The translations under genes and the position numbers were made by a program. Source: Centroberyx gerrardi (taxonomy: Eukaryota; Chordata; Actinopteri; Beryciformes; Berycidae). Taken from it: a stretch of 64,000 bases of DNA. This document shows, piece by piece, positions 43,554 through 54,653 of the stretch (positions within the stretch are counted from its first letter, which is position 1; every line of letters begins with the position of its first letter). The notes under the pieces were generated by a model. It had not been told where the DNA came from. It did no database searches and saw only the letters and a list, made by a program, of their open reading frames with translations. Where the stretch lies: assembly GCF_048128805.1 (NCBI RefSeq), contig NC_136003.1:20666840-20730839 (forward strand), in the 5' to 3' direction.

Positions 43554-44167
43554 TCTTTCTACTTGTTTCGGTGCCATGTTTTCTACTTTCATGCATCTGA
43601 GGCAGCAGGGTTTTTGATTGATGATGTTTTCTCCTGGGTGTGTGTGCTTTTACCAAAAAAAAGTTTCAGTCCTGTTTCTAATTCCAGCTCTCTTGCTCTC
43701 GACTGTCATGATGCAAATAGGATTCTGTTACAGCCAATTCCATCTCTCGCAAACCATTAGGCAGAACGACACAAAGGGGCTAAAAGAAAATCAAACGTTG
43801 CACAATTGTGTGAAAATGTTTTGCGTTTATATCTGACCAAATGAGACAATTTGTCTTCTAAATGTATTGATACAAAAGTACATGGAAGTCATTTTAATAT
43901 CGTTAAAACTGTTTTTGGTGTAGCTTTTGAATTGTCATTGATTCCATTAACTATTATTAATGTGATAGTACTGAGTAGAGACTAATAGAGGAGGCTAGAC
44001 GTTCCTTTTCTGCATGTGCGTCTGGCAGAGCTGCAGTTGTTGTTTGATGTTCTTGTTTCTGCTAGTCTGTTATTGGATTTTGGATTCTTTCTCACTTCCT
44101 CCCATGTGATTTCAATAAACAGTGGACCACAGAGAATAGCTGCATATTCAGCAGAAATCTTCCAAGT

Positions 44168-44201
<34 letters not shown>

Positions 44202-44379
44202 TCAGTATTCACTTAGGCTACATTGTTTGACGAACAAGTCTAAAAACTATACTTCCAACATATACACAAACTGTGGTGACAGAAGTCCTGGAAAGAGGAA
44301 GTATTTAATGTGTAATGTTGTAACAAAGTGAAATATCTCTTCAACTCTAGGAGAATGTACAACAAGCATACTGTTAGTC

Positions 44380-44382
<3 letters not shown>

Positions 44383-44433
<51 letters not shown>
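44383..44433. repeat. (GT)n microsatellite
   Basis: This is a pure GT tract of about 51 bp, 75 bp upstream of a SINE-like element. Confidence 0.97.
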
Positions 44434-44434
<1 letters not shown>

Positions 44435-44504
44435 GAAATTAATGAATGAAGGAGTGCCACCAGTCTGGTCAGCTGGCCTCTGTTCTCAGGTCTGCAGTGC
44501 AGCA

Positions 44505-44670
44505 TGGAGACGTAGTGAGTAGGGAGAGCCTGGGTTCAAGCCCCCGTGTCGGCAAGCATCCACACTGAAGAGTCCTTGAGCGAGAAACTGAACCCCTGCC
44601 ATCTCCAGAGGTGCTGTTCAGTAGCTGACACTGCGCTCTGAAGAGAATTTCCAATATGAAAATCAATAAG
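44505..44670 (+). mobile_element. tRNA-derived SINE, diverged
   Basis: A B-box-like GGGTTCAAGCC at about 44532 follows an A-box-like region about 30 bp upstream. The tRNA-unrelated part reads GTCCTTGAGCGAGAAACTGA then ACCCCTGCCATCTCCAGAGG and matches the body of a common fish SINE type (CCTTGAGCAAG...CTGAACCCC). The 3' tail is short and A-rich. It is a fossil copy. Confidence 0.55.
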
Positions 44671-45053
44671 GAATCATATCATTATTAGGGTTAGAGGCAG
44701 GCCCCAAGTCCCTCAGCCACATCGATGGCTTCACCTCCCTCAGTGTGCTGCATGCTAATGCCTGACCCTAACTGATATCACATAAAGCTCATGTGGATCT
44801 ACTTGGCCTCCCCCAGCTGTGGGCTATACAACAGATACTCAGTGATGGAAACTTCCCCCTCTACAGTCACATCTGGCCAGCCGAGGTGCAAATGCCTCTG
44901 CTCCGCCTCACGGCCGGAGCCTGGAGGGGAAGCATGAGTACCAGCTACAACTTGCTGTGGTAATTGGTGTAACGTTCATAAGTTTTCTCTTTTAACATGA
45001 GATACCCGTGACCCGTAAAGAACACTTGCCCTCAGCCTTCTGCAACAGTGTCC

Positions 45054-45088
<35 letters not shown>

Positions 45089-46955
45089 ATGTTGGAAAGG
45101 TTCAGAAAGGAGTGATCACAAATTACTCAGGCAGAGACTAATAGAGTGTAGTGAAATGAAGCTGCTGTATTAAGCGAAGTACCTACGTATACCTTGGTAT
45201 TTCTCCCTTCCATGCAGTGAAAATAAAGTACTGAAAGAACAGACTGCTGCAATATCACTCAGCCTCTGGTTTCTGCTTCTTATGCATCTACATGCAAATA
45301 AATGTACTCTTCAAAGGACTGATAGACAATAGACAACAGTCAATCAGTGCAAATGCAAATATGGATTTCTGACTTTAGAAATCGAAAATTGGTCTGCATA
45401 ATAAATACATTCCAAAATTGAATTAAAAAAAAGTGTCTTTCTCATGTCACTTCTCTTCTGATCTCAAATGAAGAAAAAATGAAAGCAAAAAAAATGTACT
45501 TTCATCTCTGGACACCTCATACAGCTCCGAGTGCAAAATCTTCTGTGAGAATGTAAGCAGTGGAGCTTGAAAGGTGCGCAGCCCGCAGCAGTGCAAACAA
45601 ATAACTAAGCCCAAATACATCAAAATCTTTTCACCAACACTGAGGTGTAAACCTACTGCGAGGCTGGTGCTCCGAGACAAGGATGTCCCAAAGCTCCGTA
45701 TCTGTTTGGAAACATATCAGTCACCAAATATTGGCAAGAGCTGAAAAAAAACCATGTGGGACAGAAATGAGTTTGAGGTGAGATAGGAAACGAAATGAGA
45801 CGTCTCACCCAGCGGGACTTCTGGGAATTTGACAAAACTATTAACTGAATAGGAGAAAGAAGACGTGACAGACCACAGATTGCACTGGTGAATCGAGGTT
45901 ATAATGTGAACAGGCATGCCATGTCTACAGAGATTCAAGTTCTTTTGGTGAGAACCTCCAATCCTCATCAAACCATCAGCCTGAAATACAGACAACTACT
46001 GCCCCCCTTGACCAGGGAGAGGTAAAACAACCAAATTAGAGTGATAGTCTGTTCCCTCTCTGTGTGTCTTCCTCTCTCCTGTACTTTACACGTCAACAAG
46101 GTGACGGATCAATGTGGGTTTTGTCTTTTTGTTCGCACGGGAACAGAACATTGGGTTCTACTCATCCAAGCAGAGGCTCAAATGCAATTACGCAACCTGT
46201 AAAATAATCAATCCCAATACGCACTCACACACGCTCAGAAACAGTGTCATTGTCCATCTCCAGTTGTTAAGTAATGAACACCCTACATGCACCCTGTTAA
46301 TTCCCTAAGCGTTTCTCATGCATTGTCTTATTTAGGCACCAATGAGGATCCAATCATTTCACATATGCAAATGTGGAAAGGTAATTTCAAAAACACTTAC
46401 AGCACCATGGGGATGAAAATATATAAAAACAAAACTAACAAAAAAAAAAAGACTAGAGGCCATTGATTAGGACATTTGCTCCTTGGCGGTCGATATTGTT
46501 TTTGTGCACCTGTGTTCAGCCTCTGCAGATAACAGGAGGAAAGGATGAAGAGATGAGTGAGATATATCGCTCCAGGAAACCCACCGCATCACCGGAGCCG
46601 GTCCCATGATGCCCCGCCAGCCCCGGGATCCTCATGTCAGGCCAAAGACTGACGACCCAGGAGACACCAGAATGAGAGAAACACAACCGTAACCTCGAAC
46701 ACATATCAGGTCTTCAGGTCCTTAGACATACCCATGAACGATTTTAAATCGTTGTTCAGAGTACAACACTGCAAAAACTGGACTCTGTAATGCAATAAAG
46801 GGCTCTTGACCTAGTTTTCATTTCACTGCTCTTGAGAACACTTGAGGGAATCTTAATGAATAAGCTTTGACTGGAAGAGTCACCGTTTCCCCCTCAGGAT
46901 ATCAAAAAACGCCAGGAGATCCTCCCCTCCTGATCACCTCCAAATCCCCAACGCT
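44671..46955. other. Spacer upstream of the orphan GPCR; nothing recognised
   Basis: Apart from one GA tract and an A-run at 46441, this is unique-looking AT-rich sequence with no supported exon. Confidence 0.4.
45057..45086. repeat. (GA)n microsatellite
   Basis: This is a pure GA tract of about 30 bp. Confidence 0.95.
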
Positions 46956-46965
46956 TCACAGAACT

Positions 46966-47047
46966 TATAAATGAACCCCTCCAAACAAACACTTTGACAC
47001 ACACTACATGGCACTTACTGCACTGCGCAGAAGATAATTCCACTCTG
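46966..47047 (+). promoter_or_regulatory. TATA box and probable noncoding first exon of the orphan GPCR gene
   Basis: TATAAATG at 46966 is followed by a strong donor CTCTG|GTAAGTAA at 47047/47048. Transcription would start about 30 bp after the TATA box, giving an exon of roughly 50 nt. It contains a short upstream frame at about 47008 (MALTALRRR then stop). A good acceptor, TTTGCTGTTTTAG, ends at 49432, five bases before the GPCR start codon. The exon link is inferred from these signals only. Confidence 0.4.
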
Positions 47048-49436
47048 GTAAGTAAACAATTATCATTTCAACTCAAATTGATCTTAAAACTTTGTATGTA
47101 ATATGTCTGGACAGTTATGCCAAGCAGATGTCATAAAAAATAACCACAAAGCTCCATTGATCATTTTGACTTTGTGAATTGTTTTATTTGTAGTTTAAAA
47201 GCTTCATCCCTATAAAAAACATTTAAACAAACAGGTAGCCCTACTAGTGATGGGGATACCTATTGGCCACCAGTCAGTGATCATTATAAGGCAAACAACC
47301 ATCAACTTAAATAAAAATCATATTTTCAGAAAAGCATTAATTTATGCTTTTTTCCCTTTAAAGACCCTATCTTCAAGTTACATTGGTTTGATACTATACT
47401 TACTATGATGCATACCATGAATTTACCTCATAAAGATTCATGTCAGCCTAAGAAAGTGTTTTTTTCTCTCGACTGCATCCCTTGCCAACACCAAAATCAA
47501 TATGTGTGATTGGAAACATTTTAGATTGTCGTTGATGGACAGAGGTCTTCACACATGGACTAACACTATGCAGTAGCAGTGAACACAAGTTTTTAATGGA
47601 ATGTGTAGCTGGAAAAAGTGTTTACATTTGTAATGTTTTTAAAAAGCTATTTTTAATGTATTAGTCAAACTTATCAAGAATTTGAAACATAAAATGTGAA
47701 TTATCCAGAATTTATATGGTCAAGAAATCTATTTATAGATTGGGGCTTTATGAACTGTACATGTTTCCTAATAACAATGGAAATACATACTTTTTACTAC
47801 TTTATTTAATGGCCATTCACTCAGATTTTTATGTTTACAATTAAAGGTGGAGGCAGAAAGTCAGAAAACAAAAAACAGTTTCAACTGTTAATGAAACATA
47901 CATTTCAACATTAGAATGACCTGACATTTGGAATAAACTGTCTTTCTTTTCTATTTCAACAATCAAAATGTCAAGTAATGACATAAAGACTCCCTTCCCA
48001 GTATAAATGTAGATTTTAACATTTCAAAGATGACATCTGAGACAGACATTTAGTTATTGAGGTATTCAGCACCTGGGCTAAACAAAAACTACAGTTCTGT
48101 AAAATACTGTTTTGCTTTTTTCTTTTTCAGTAGATATGCCTGCAGAAAAACACAATTGATTAAGTTTGTCATCTCCAGGGACTAGCATCTTTGGCAAAGA
48201 GCATCCCTCTCCTGTCTGTGTGATTAGTCCCACAGGAGTCGGCGTGCCCCGGGGCAGAGCCAGCAGAGGCAGGTAAGAGACACAATCTATCGAAGGAGCG
48301 GGGAGAAGAGAGGTGCACTTTGAACCAGAATAGGCCCCTTGACGGCGGTAAAAGGGATGATCGCAGCCTCTGGCTCCAATAACATAAAGTAGTCCGTACA
48401 CTGCAGGGAGCTCAGGCGCACTGGATGTGAAGACTGTCGCATTTTCAAAGAGGTTGCACGATGTTAGCAGTCCCAGAGCCCAGAACAAAGCCTGGACCCA
48501 AGTTACAAAAGCTGAACATAACGCCTCCATTTGTGATCCTTCAGGGACACACAGCTCAGGCCCGGGACAGCTGTGCCTGGTCGCCCCTCCTCAAAGCAGC
48601 CCTAACTTTACTTCATGTCTGACTCCTTGGCAGTTATTTTTCCATTATTACATTTATTTTCCAGGTTAAAGTCCTTCTCTGGTTATAAATTCGCTTCAGG
48701 TATCGCAAAATGTCAGAAAAGGACATTTGAATGCCCCAAGAAAGTACAGAATTCCCACTGCCCTTACCAACAGTAGTCTTAAGCAATTGTCCACATGCAG
48801 AATATGAACTTTGCCATTTTAATTCGGAGCTGGCTGCCCTTTTATCCTGCCTCGAAAAGGGTGGTGCTTTTAGCATGAGTCCCCTAAGTGAGTTAGATGT
48901 CCCTGTGCATACAGAGCGAAGGCTCCCATGAGGAGAGTCCGCACAGACACAATAACAAGATAACAGCCTGAGGAGAAGCCCTGACAGTGTTTGTAATGTG
49001 TTTTTCTGTCTGGGAACTGTCACACTTTGCAGTGGGTTCAACTCTACTGAGACTATAGAAACTATGACTCTAATGAGCAACAGTATGTTTGACGTGGTAC
49101 AGGCTGCATAATTTGTGCTCAAGTAGAAAACAAGTAACAGTCCCCTTAAGTTTAACACTGAAGCTACCTGACTCTAAATGGGCGAGGATGTGGTTAATTT
49201 ATATTGGACCGTTTCATAAAGTCATCTGTCTTTGCATATCTGTCATCCCATGAGTATCACTCATCTGCCTAAATATTACGCATATTGCGCATAAATGTGC
49301 ATGAGTGAGTGAGTGAGTGAGTGAGTCAAGAAGAAAGTAAATGTGTTGTTTTTAGATACTAATCATCATTATTCTCCTTACTTTGTTCCCATCACAGTCC
49401 TCGTGTTTTGAATCGGGTCTTTGCTGTTTTAGAACC
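47048..49436 (+). other. Inferred 5'UTR intron of the orphan GPCR gene
   Basis: This lies between the donor at 47048 and the acceptor ending at 49432. It contains the minus-strand open frame at 48078-48530 and a (GAGT)n tract at about 49302-49326; an upstream acceptor (CCCATCACAG, ending 49397) is an alternative. Confidence 0.3.
48078..48530 (-). CDS. Uncharacterised 150-codon open frame with a hydrophobic N-terminus
   Basis: I do not recognise this protein. The frame begins with a true ATG (CACAAATGG) and starts MEALCSAFVTWVQALFWALG, a stretch that could be a signal peptide or membrane anchor. One N-glycosylation motif (Asn-Ala-Thr) follows, then a Cys-containing region (LLYVIGARGCDHPF). 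Codon use is GC-richer than the surroundings up to about 48230, then drifts. The order LPAVYG...GCDHP...LPLLALPRG faintly recalls protease-associated domains of RING ligases, but the similarity is too weak to name. It lies antisense, inside the inferred 5'UTR intron of the GPCR gene. No following RING exon was found downstream on the minus strand. It may be a single-exon gene, a first exon, or chance. Confidence 0.2.
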   Translation of the reverse strand: MEALCSAFVTWVQALFWALGLLTSCNLFENATVFTSSAPELPAVYGLLYVIGARGCDHPFYRRQGAYSGSKCTSLLPAPSIDCVSYLPLLALPRGTPTPVGLITQTGEGCSLPKMLVPGDDKLNQLCFSAGISTEKEKSKTVFYRTVVFV

Positions 49437-50414
49437 ATGGCAGAAAATATGTTCTCCTCAACACTCAACTCCACCTCCCTCCCAACTCAACTCCCTCTCA
49501 ATACCACAACTGACTTCACTCCCAATGTCACGGCCAAACCCTTCAGTGTGTTTGACGGGTGTGAGTTACTGGTAGAGGGCATTCTCTTTGACCTGGCCAT
49601 ACAGAGCTTCAATGTGATCGTGGGAATTCCCGCCAACCTCCTTGTCATCGCAATCCTCATCCACAACCGCAAAGAGCCCTCCACGTCCGACATATTCCTG
49701 GGCTGCCTGGCCTTCATGGATGCATACTTTGGTACCATGGTCCCCCTCAGCTTCCTCAACCTCTACCACTGGCACAGCAAGGAGGTGTGGTCCGCCCTCA
49801 AGTTCTCCTATGGCGTGAAAGACACCAGTGGGCCTCTGTTCCTCTCCTGTATCTGCCTGGACCGCTTTGTGGCTGTGGTCTTTCCCGTCGCATTTGGCCA
49901 GCTGAAAGACATCAAGTACAGGTTAGGCCTCTCCGCGCTGGTGTTCTCCCTCACCTTCGCCTACGCCTCAGCCAAGACTGTGGGAGGCCTCCCCAACTTT
50001 GAGAAGGTGTTCACCGGTGAGATCCTGGCGACATTTACCTGGATGGTTGTGTGTAACGGAACCATCCTGTGGGCGCTGAAGAAGTCCCGTGGCACAGGGA
50101 AAGATGAGATGCACCCCATGAAGAAGAAGGCCTTCAAGTTGGTGCTCTCCATCCTGGGTATCATCGTGTGCAACTACCTGCCGCCTGTAGCGCTGTTCCC
50201 CTTTGAAGACTACTACACTCCTGATGCATTTCGCTGCTATGTGCAGCCGGTGGGCTTCGCCTTCCTCAACATCAGCAGCAGCATCCAGCCACTCGTCTAC
50301 CTGTCCCGTCTGGAGAAGGTGCCCTTCCTGCCTGAGGCCTGCGTTAAGAGGTGCTGCGCATGTGTCAAGGCAGAAAAGAACAAAACCCCGCCGGCACAAA
50401 ACCCACCTACTTGA
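49437..50414 (+). CDS. Class A (rhodopsin-like) orphan G protein-coupled receptor, 325 aa
   Basis: This is a seven-helix plasma-membrane receptor of unknown ligand, with its coding region in one exon. The start is the ATG in ACCATGG at 49437, just after a good splice acceptor; an in-frame upstream codon run is probably not translated. Glycosylation motifs lie at N11, N22 and N30. TM1 carries GIPANLL (N67), TM2 has LAFMD (D95) and TM3 ends in LDRFVAV (D142-R143-F144, instead of DRY). TM6 has CNYLPP (P249, the usual Trp replaced) and TM7 has QPLVY (284-288, instead of NPxxY). The conserved TM3 cysteine is absent (Trp118 at that place), and the second extracellular loop has none. Cys42 (N-terminus) and Cys267 (ECL3) could pair, as in P2Y or chemokine-type receptors. 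Cysteines at 302, 306, 307 and 309 could be palmitoylated. It is probably a delta-group-like receptor; no symbol is assigned. Confidence 0.85.
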   Translation: MAENMFSSTLNSTSLPTQLPLNTTTDFTPNVTAKPFSVFDGCELLVEGILFDLAIQSFNVIVGIPANLLVIAILIHNRKEPSTSDIFLGCLAFMDAYFGTMVPLSFLNLYHWHSKEVWSALKFSYGVKDTSGPLFLSCICLDRFVAVVFPVAFGQLKDIKYRLGLSALVFSLTFAYASAKTVGGLPNFEKVFTGEILATFTWMVVCNGTILWALKKSRGTGKDEMHPMKKKAFKLVLSILGIIVCNYLPPVALFPFEDYYTPDAFRCYVQPVGFAFLNISSSIQPLVYLSRLEKVPFLPEACVKRCCACVKAEKNKTPPAQNPPT

Positions 50415-50626
50415 AGTTAACAAGGTAAACGCCTGCTGAACCACATGGATACTGAGTCTAAGATTTATGGCAAACCAAAAGGTGGGAAATGGTTCATCGA
50501 TCCTACTTTCATAGTAATTTGATATTTTAGTCACTGATGTTTGTTCTCTATCAATGTTCATCTTTTTCTGAATGTTTTATCATTTATATTTTTATGCAGA
50601 GCTTGAGAAAACATTCTTGAAAGTAA

Positions 50627-50632
50627 AATAAA
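50627..50632 (+). terminator. Polyadenylation signal AATAAA of the GPCR gene
   Basis: AATAAA lies about 210 bp after the GPCR stop codon, on the same strand, followed by a T/G-rich stretch. Confidence 0.6.
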
Positions 50633-50785
50633 ATTAATGTCTTCAAATACCTTGTTGCTTTTGTCCATGTTCTACATTTAAAATATGCATCAATAATGAG
50701 GAAACAAGCAGAAACTCAAGATTTTTACACTATACCTTTATAAACTGCTATATTTTCTAAAAATATATTCTCTAATAAAGTAATG

Positions 50786-50922
50786 AGGGGTGTCCTGGTG
50801 GCTCAGTTGGCTAAGAAGTAAACTGTGATATACTGGGATTAAATCCAGCCTGTAGGACCTTTGCTGCATGTCATGTCTCTCTCTTCACTCTGTCAAATAA
50901 AACAGAAATGCCATAAAAGCAA
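50786..50922 (+). mobile_element. tRNA-derived SINE (percomorph type)
   Basis: The head GGGGTGTCCTGGTGGCTCAG carries an A-box (TGGCTCAGTTGG). A B-box-like GGGATTAAATCC follows about 45 bp later, then CCTTTGCTGCATGTCATGTC with CT-rich sequence and a TGTCAAATAAAA tail. This layout is that of the tRNA-derived SINEs common in percomorph fishes (AFC-like), named from memory. It lies about 150 bp beyond the GPCR poly(A) signal, in the same direction. Confidence 0.75.
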
Positions 50923-51241
50923 TAACAATGCAATCAAATATTCTGTGCTCCTACTAGATAATTTTCTAATCCCTGGCTATATATTCATTTCTATTGTAGT
51001 CAAATCCTCACCAAATGCATTTGATTCTGGTTTTGCAAGACTTTGGCGCCATCATGTGTACAAAGAGATAACACACAATACACTAAAATATAATTTATGA
51101 TTTGGCTCGTAATCCTTTGATTTAACTTTTTTAATTGTAAAACAATGACACTGTCCAACTACACTAAGTAAACACACACTGAATTCAAGCTTTCTTTCAG
51201 GGACCTTTGAAGAGGAGAAGCACCACCAGTAGAAAGAAGGA

Positions 51242-51245
<4 letters not shown>

Positions 51246-51324
<79 letters not shown>
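51246..51324. repeat. Compound (GT)n-(GA)n microsatellite
   Basis: A pure GT tract (about 51246-51280) joins directly to a pure GA tract (about 51281-51324). Confidence 0.98.
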
Positions 51325-51330
<6 letters not shown>

Positions 51331-52053
51331 ACAGTTATGTTAAAGTCCTCACAAGTATAGTAATACAACCATACTTGGGTGTGTGTGTGTTTGTATAGGT
51401 GTATGGTGTTAAAAAACCTCTCCTCCATCCCAATCCAGCAGAACATGGATGTCCTTCTTCCTCACACAATAGAGATGAATGCATCATTGTTATATCAGCA
51501 TTGCAGGAACCCTCTCTGGATCCTCGACTATGTCAAGATCACTCATCAGCAGCCAGCCAAAACAGCCGGCTTAAAAGGTTGGATTTAGCATGCTCCAGTA
51601 GTGAGGAAAACACTGCATTTTAGTGTGTATGAACGAATAAATTATTGTATAAACCTATTGTACAGGAAAAATACTGTCTCCAGGTTCATTCGGGGAAGTA
51701 GGCCTAACTATCGGCGATCAAAACAACTTGCTAAAAAAGGGGGAAAGGGTCATATGACTACCTGGAAAGACAAATTTTGATAGGCTATTACAAAATGTTT
51801 TTGAAACAGAAAAATTACTTGGTGAATAAATGGTCTTTTAATGGATCAAGAACATTGTGCATACCTTCACTGAGAGAAATGGCTAAACTCATTATCTGTG
51901 CGGTACCAAATCAAATCATTGAGTCTCTTGCTATCAATTCCTTCAATTTTTTAGGGATGACATTCATTTCATTTATCAAAACAGCATTAATTTCATTTAT
52001 CAACATTCATTTCATTAGGTGGGAAATTCTCCAATAATTTACTACTCATCCAC

Positions 52054-54132
52054 TCATTTACGCAACACTGTGACAAACACATTCTCTGGCAGGATTCTCA
52101 GTGGATGGTTGCTTTGCGTATAGAAATACGGAAGCAATGTTTCTGTGAATGTGTGTGTAAACACATAAAGGAGTGTGTCATCAACAGAGTCAAAAAAAGA
52201 CAAAGTCCCTTTGTCATAATCCAGCTGCACTTTGACTTGGTCTGGCTTTCCTGACACCGTGAGGGGGGTGGGGGGCGAGGTCATTGCCCTGAACTCTCCG
52301 TCCCGGAAACACAACGTCCAGAAGCCATTCTCTGGCCGAGCGGAGACTTCAGCATTCCTCGGGACGGACGAGGAGGCCACGCCCAGGAGCCAGTCCTGGT
52401 TACTTCCCGTTTCCACGATCCAGCGGTGACTTCCTGAGCCGAGAGCAGTCATGCCCACCGCCTCGGCACTTATGTGGAAGCGCTCTGGGTTGTCGGGGCA
52501 ACAGTTGGGCTGGCTGGTGTAGCGGAGGGAAGTGAGGTCGTCAGACAGGATGAGGCAGGGGTGTGCTGTGTTTGGGTCCAGCGTCACAGGAGCTAACAGA
52601 GGAAATTGGCCAAAGAGAAAGTTGTACATGCTGGACAGGGTTTGGGTTGTATTATGAATACCTATTAAGAAAACTATAATGCTGTCTATGTGTACTCACT
52701 ATACTCAACATGGTCCTGCATTTTCTCCCAGATTCTGTACTTGAGGTTGCACAGATGGTTGGTCATGTCGATCAATACCCCAGACATGTATTCTGAACCA
52801 AGTTGCATGCTGTTTCCCCTGCAATTACAACAGGCATCCTACACTGAGAATTTGTCCCACTCAGCACATCAAAGCAGAATATAAATAGAGTATAAATCCA
52901 GAATGACACATGACATACCTCTCCTGAGTGGCTCTGAAATTCTGCAAAATAAAATAAAAAAACACGGTGTCAATTTGAAAAGATTATGTGAACAGTAATT
53001 AAGAAGTTCATGTAAACTGGATTGTCCGTACCGTCAACAAGACCATGTCATCTTCTTTCAGCTCCTCCTCCAGGACAGTGATGGTCTCTGTGAGGGACAG
53101 CATCTCCGCCGAAAGCTCTTTAATCTTATCCTTCATTCCTGCGGTCTTCTCTTCTTCCTCTTTTCTCACGGCGGCTAACCTGGCCGACTCTTCGTGGTAG
53201 AGGACCTGATGGAGCTGCTCAAACTGGTTCTTGATCAGCTTCTGTGTTTCCAGTGCCTGACTCTGGGGGAGATAATTGCAAAGTCTGATTCATTTGAGCT
53301 AATTTTATTGATTAGCAATGAAAGTAAGAGAATCCTCGCAGGTTACCTTTATGTGACTGAGCATGTCCGCTGAGGAACTGTGAATTCTTTTGAGGTTGTC
53401 CAGTTTATCGTGCAAGCTCTTCAGGGATGAAGTAAGTTCATCCTGAAAGTCAAAGATTAATGTGTAACAGGCCTCAGTCAACAGCAGAGATCAGATAAAA
53501 GGAATGATGTTTTAATACTTAGAGTACTTTGGATGTTTTAAGGCGCCCATTCGTCACTAAAAGATGAACGGTGTCCATTCGAATCAGGACAGACCTGATG
53601 AACAGCATTCTACGGCTAGGAGTTACCTTCTGACTATTTATAGGTTCAAAAATATAGGCGAACAGCAAAGTCAGTTTAGTTGATGTTATTCTGTTATTGA
53701 GAAACAGATTGTTACGTTAATTTCTCTCACCTTACAGTCCAGCACTGCCTCGTCTATAGGGGAGCAGTCGTGGTTCTTGTGCATTTTGGAGGATTGGCAC
53801 ACCACACAGATGGGCTGTTTGTCAACCAGACAGAAGAGTTTGAACCTCTCCCCATGGAGGCTACAGTTTATCATCTCTTCCACCAACATTGAACTCTGAC
53901 TCCTGGCCTCTATCAGAGCTTCACAGAGATTCTTCAGAGCCAAATTGGAGGGAGGACTGGACTTGGGGGCTCTTTTCCTGCATACCGGACACTCGCGCAA
54001 GCCCGAAGTTTCCCAGCAGCACTTCAGACAGCTCCTGCAGAAGCTGTGGCTGCATGACAGCAGAACAGGGTCTGTGAAGATGTCGCAGCATACGGGGCAT
54101 GTGAGGTCTTCCTCTGGGAGAGACATGATCAT
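52054..54132 (-). CDS. TRIM-family E3 ubiquitin ligase (RING, B-box, coiled coil, PRY-SPRY), 469 aa
   Basis: This is a probable ubiquitin ligase that uses its PRY-SPRY domain to choose partners; many fish relatives act in innate immunity. Six coding exons in transcript order are 54132-53731, 53442-53347, 53262-53032, 52941-52919, 52818-52700 and 52592-52054 (402, 96, 231, 23, 119 and 539 nt). Together they give 469 codons and a stop. The 96, about 231 and 23 nt exons are the usual TRIM layout. The RING spans about 12-51 (CPVC, CSHSFCRSC, CPVC) and the B-box2 about 92-128 (CSLHGE...CVVC...KNHDC). A coiled coil covers about 135-245 and PRY-SPRY runs from about 291 to the end (LDPNTAHPCLILS, ENGFWTL, LSFFD). 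All zinc ligands look intact. The first ATG (54132) is chosen; a second ATG at 54126 (MSLPEEDLTC) is equally possible. It is closest in form to TRIM35- or NF7-like proteins; the exact orthologue is not assigned. Confidence 0.93.
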
Positions 54133-54403
54133 CAGCTTGCCATGTAACAATGAAGTAACTCCACAGTTCAGAACAGCTTAAGTCTTCAGTTTTAAATCAT
54201 AAAAACATTCCTGTGTCAACAGTAAGAACATGATTTAGCTTGTCTCAGAAGAGCCTCATAATAAGAAGGCAGTGTCTGCTTGTCCATTGTTCCCGACATG
54301 AGGCAGCGAACGCTCTTGGTTTTCCTGTGTTTGACTTCTGTGGGAGTAACTAAAATCATGGAGCAGTGTGAAACAACACTGTATGTAGCAGCTCTGGGAA
54401 ACA

Positions 54404-54413
54404 GGAAGTGAAG
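54404..54413 (+). promoter_or_regulatory. Possible ETS-IRF composite site upstream of the TRIM gene
   Basis: GGAAGTGAAG differs by one base from the ETS-IRF composite consensus GGAANNGAAA and lies about 270 bp upstream of the TRIM start codon. An inverted CCAAT (ATTGG at 54418-54422) is next to it. A site this short occurs often by chance. Confidence 0.2.
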
Positions 54414-54653
54414 CCCTATTGGCCAGTAGTTGGATAGCTTGAAACTGGTTGGTAACTTGTTGCATGTTTGGAATGTAATCATACAGGATATGAATGTGAA
54501 TGGTTCTTAGGGCAAGTTAACAGCCCAAGGCTGTACACTAGCCAAATTGCCTCCTTAAATTCATGGTGTGCTGCACTAACTCACTAAGCAATTCCCAAAC
54601 CGCTGTGTCAAGTACATAGGTGTAATCGGTGGGGGGGATGGGGGGACGCGTCC

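Larger units (their letters stand above)
29167..44509. other. Gene-free stretch of about 15 kb
   Basis: No exon with recognisable protein similarity was found. Open frames up to about 145 codons occur (minus strand 30675-31109 and 39232-39600) but show no domain or splice context. The stretch holds interspersed repeats (the pair near 33.06 and 33.93 kb), (GT)n at 34052-34125, (CT)n at 43493-43549, a poly-T run at 44169-44199 and (GT)n at 44383-44433. It also contains two blocks with enhancer-like composition. Confidence 0.4.
50633..52053. other. Spacer between the convergent GPCR and TRIM genes
   Basis: About 1.4 kb contains the SINE at 50786-50922, a compound (GT)n(GA)n repeat at 51246-51324 and AT-rich sequence. 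The 3'UTR of the minus-strand TRIM gene must lie in its right part, but no clear AATAAA was found for it. Confidence 0.5.

Noticed and set aside
48634-49158. 174-codon minus-strand frame starting MLNLRGLLLVFYLS
   Set aside because: Low-complexity composition and no motif. The apparent signal peptide alone is not enough; kept only as context for the frame at 48078-48530.
49968-50561. 197-codon minus-strand frame opposite the orphan GPCR
   Set aside because: It is an antisense shadow of a codon-biased exon with no recognisable motif.
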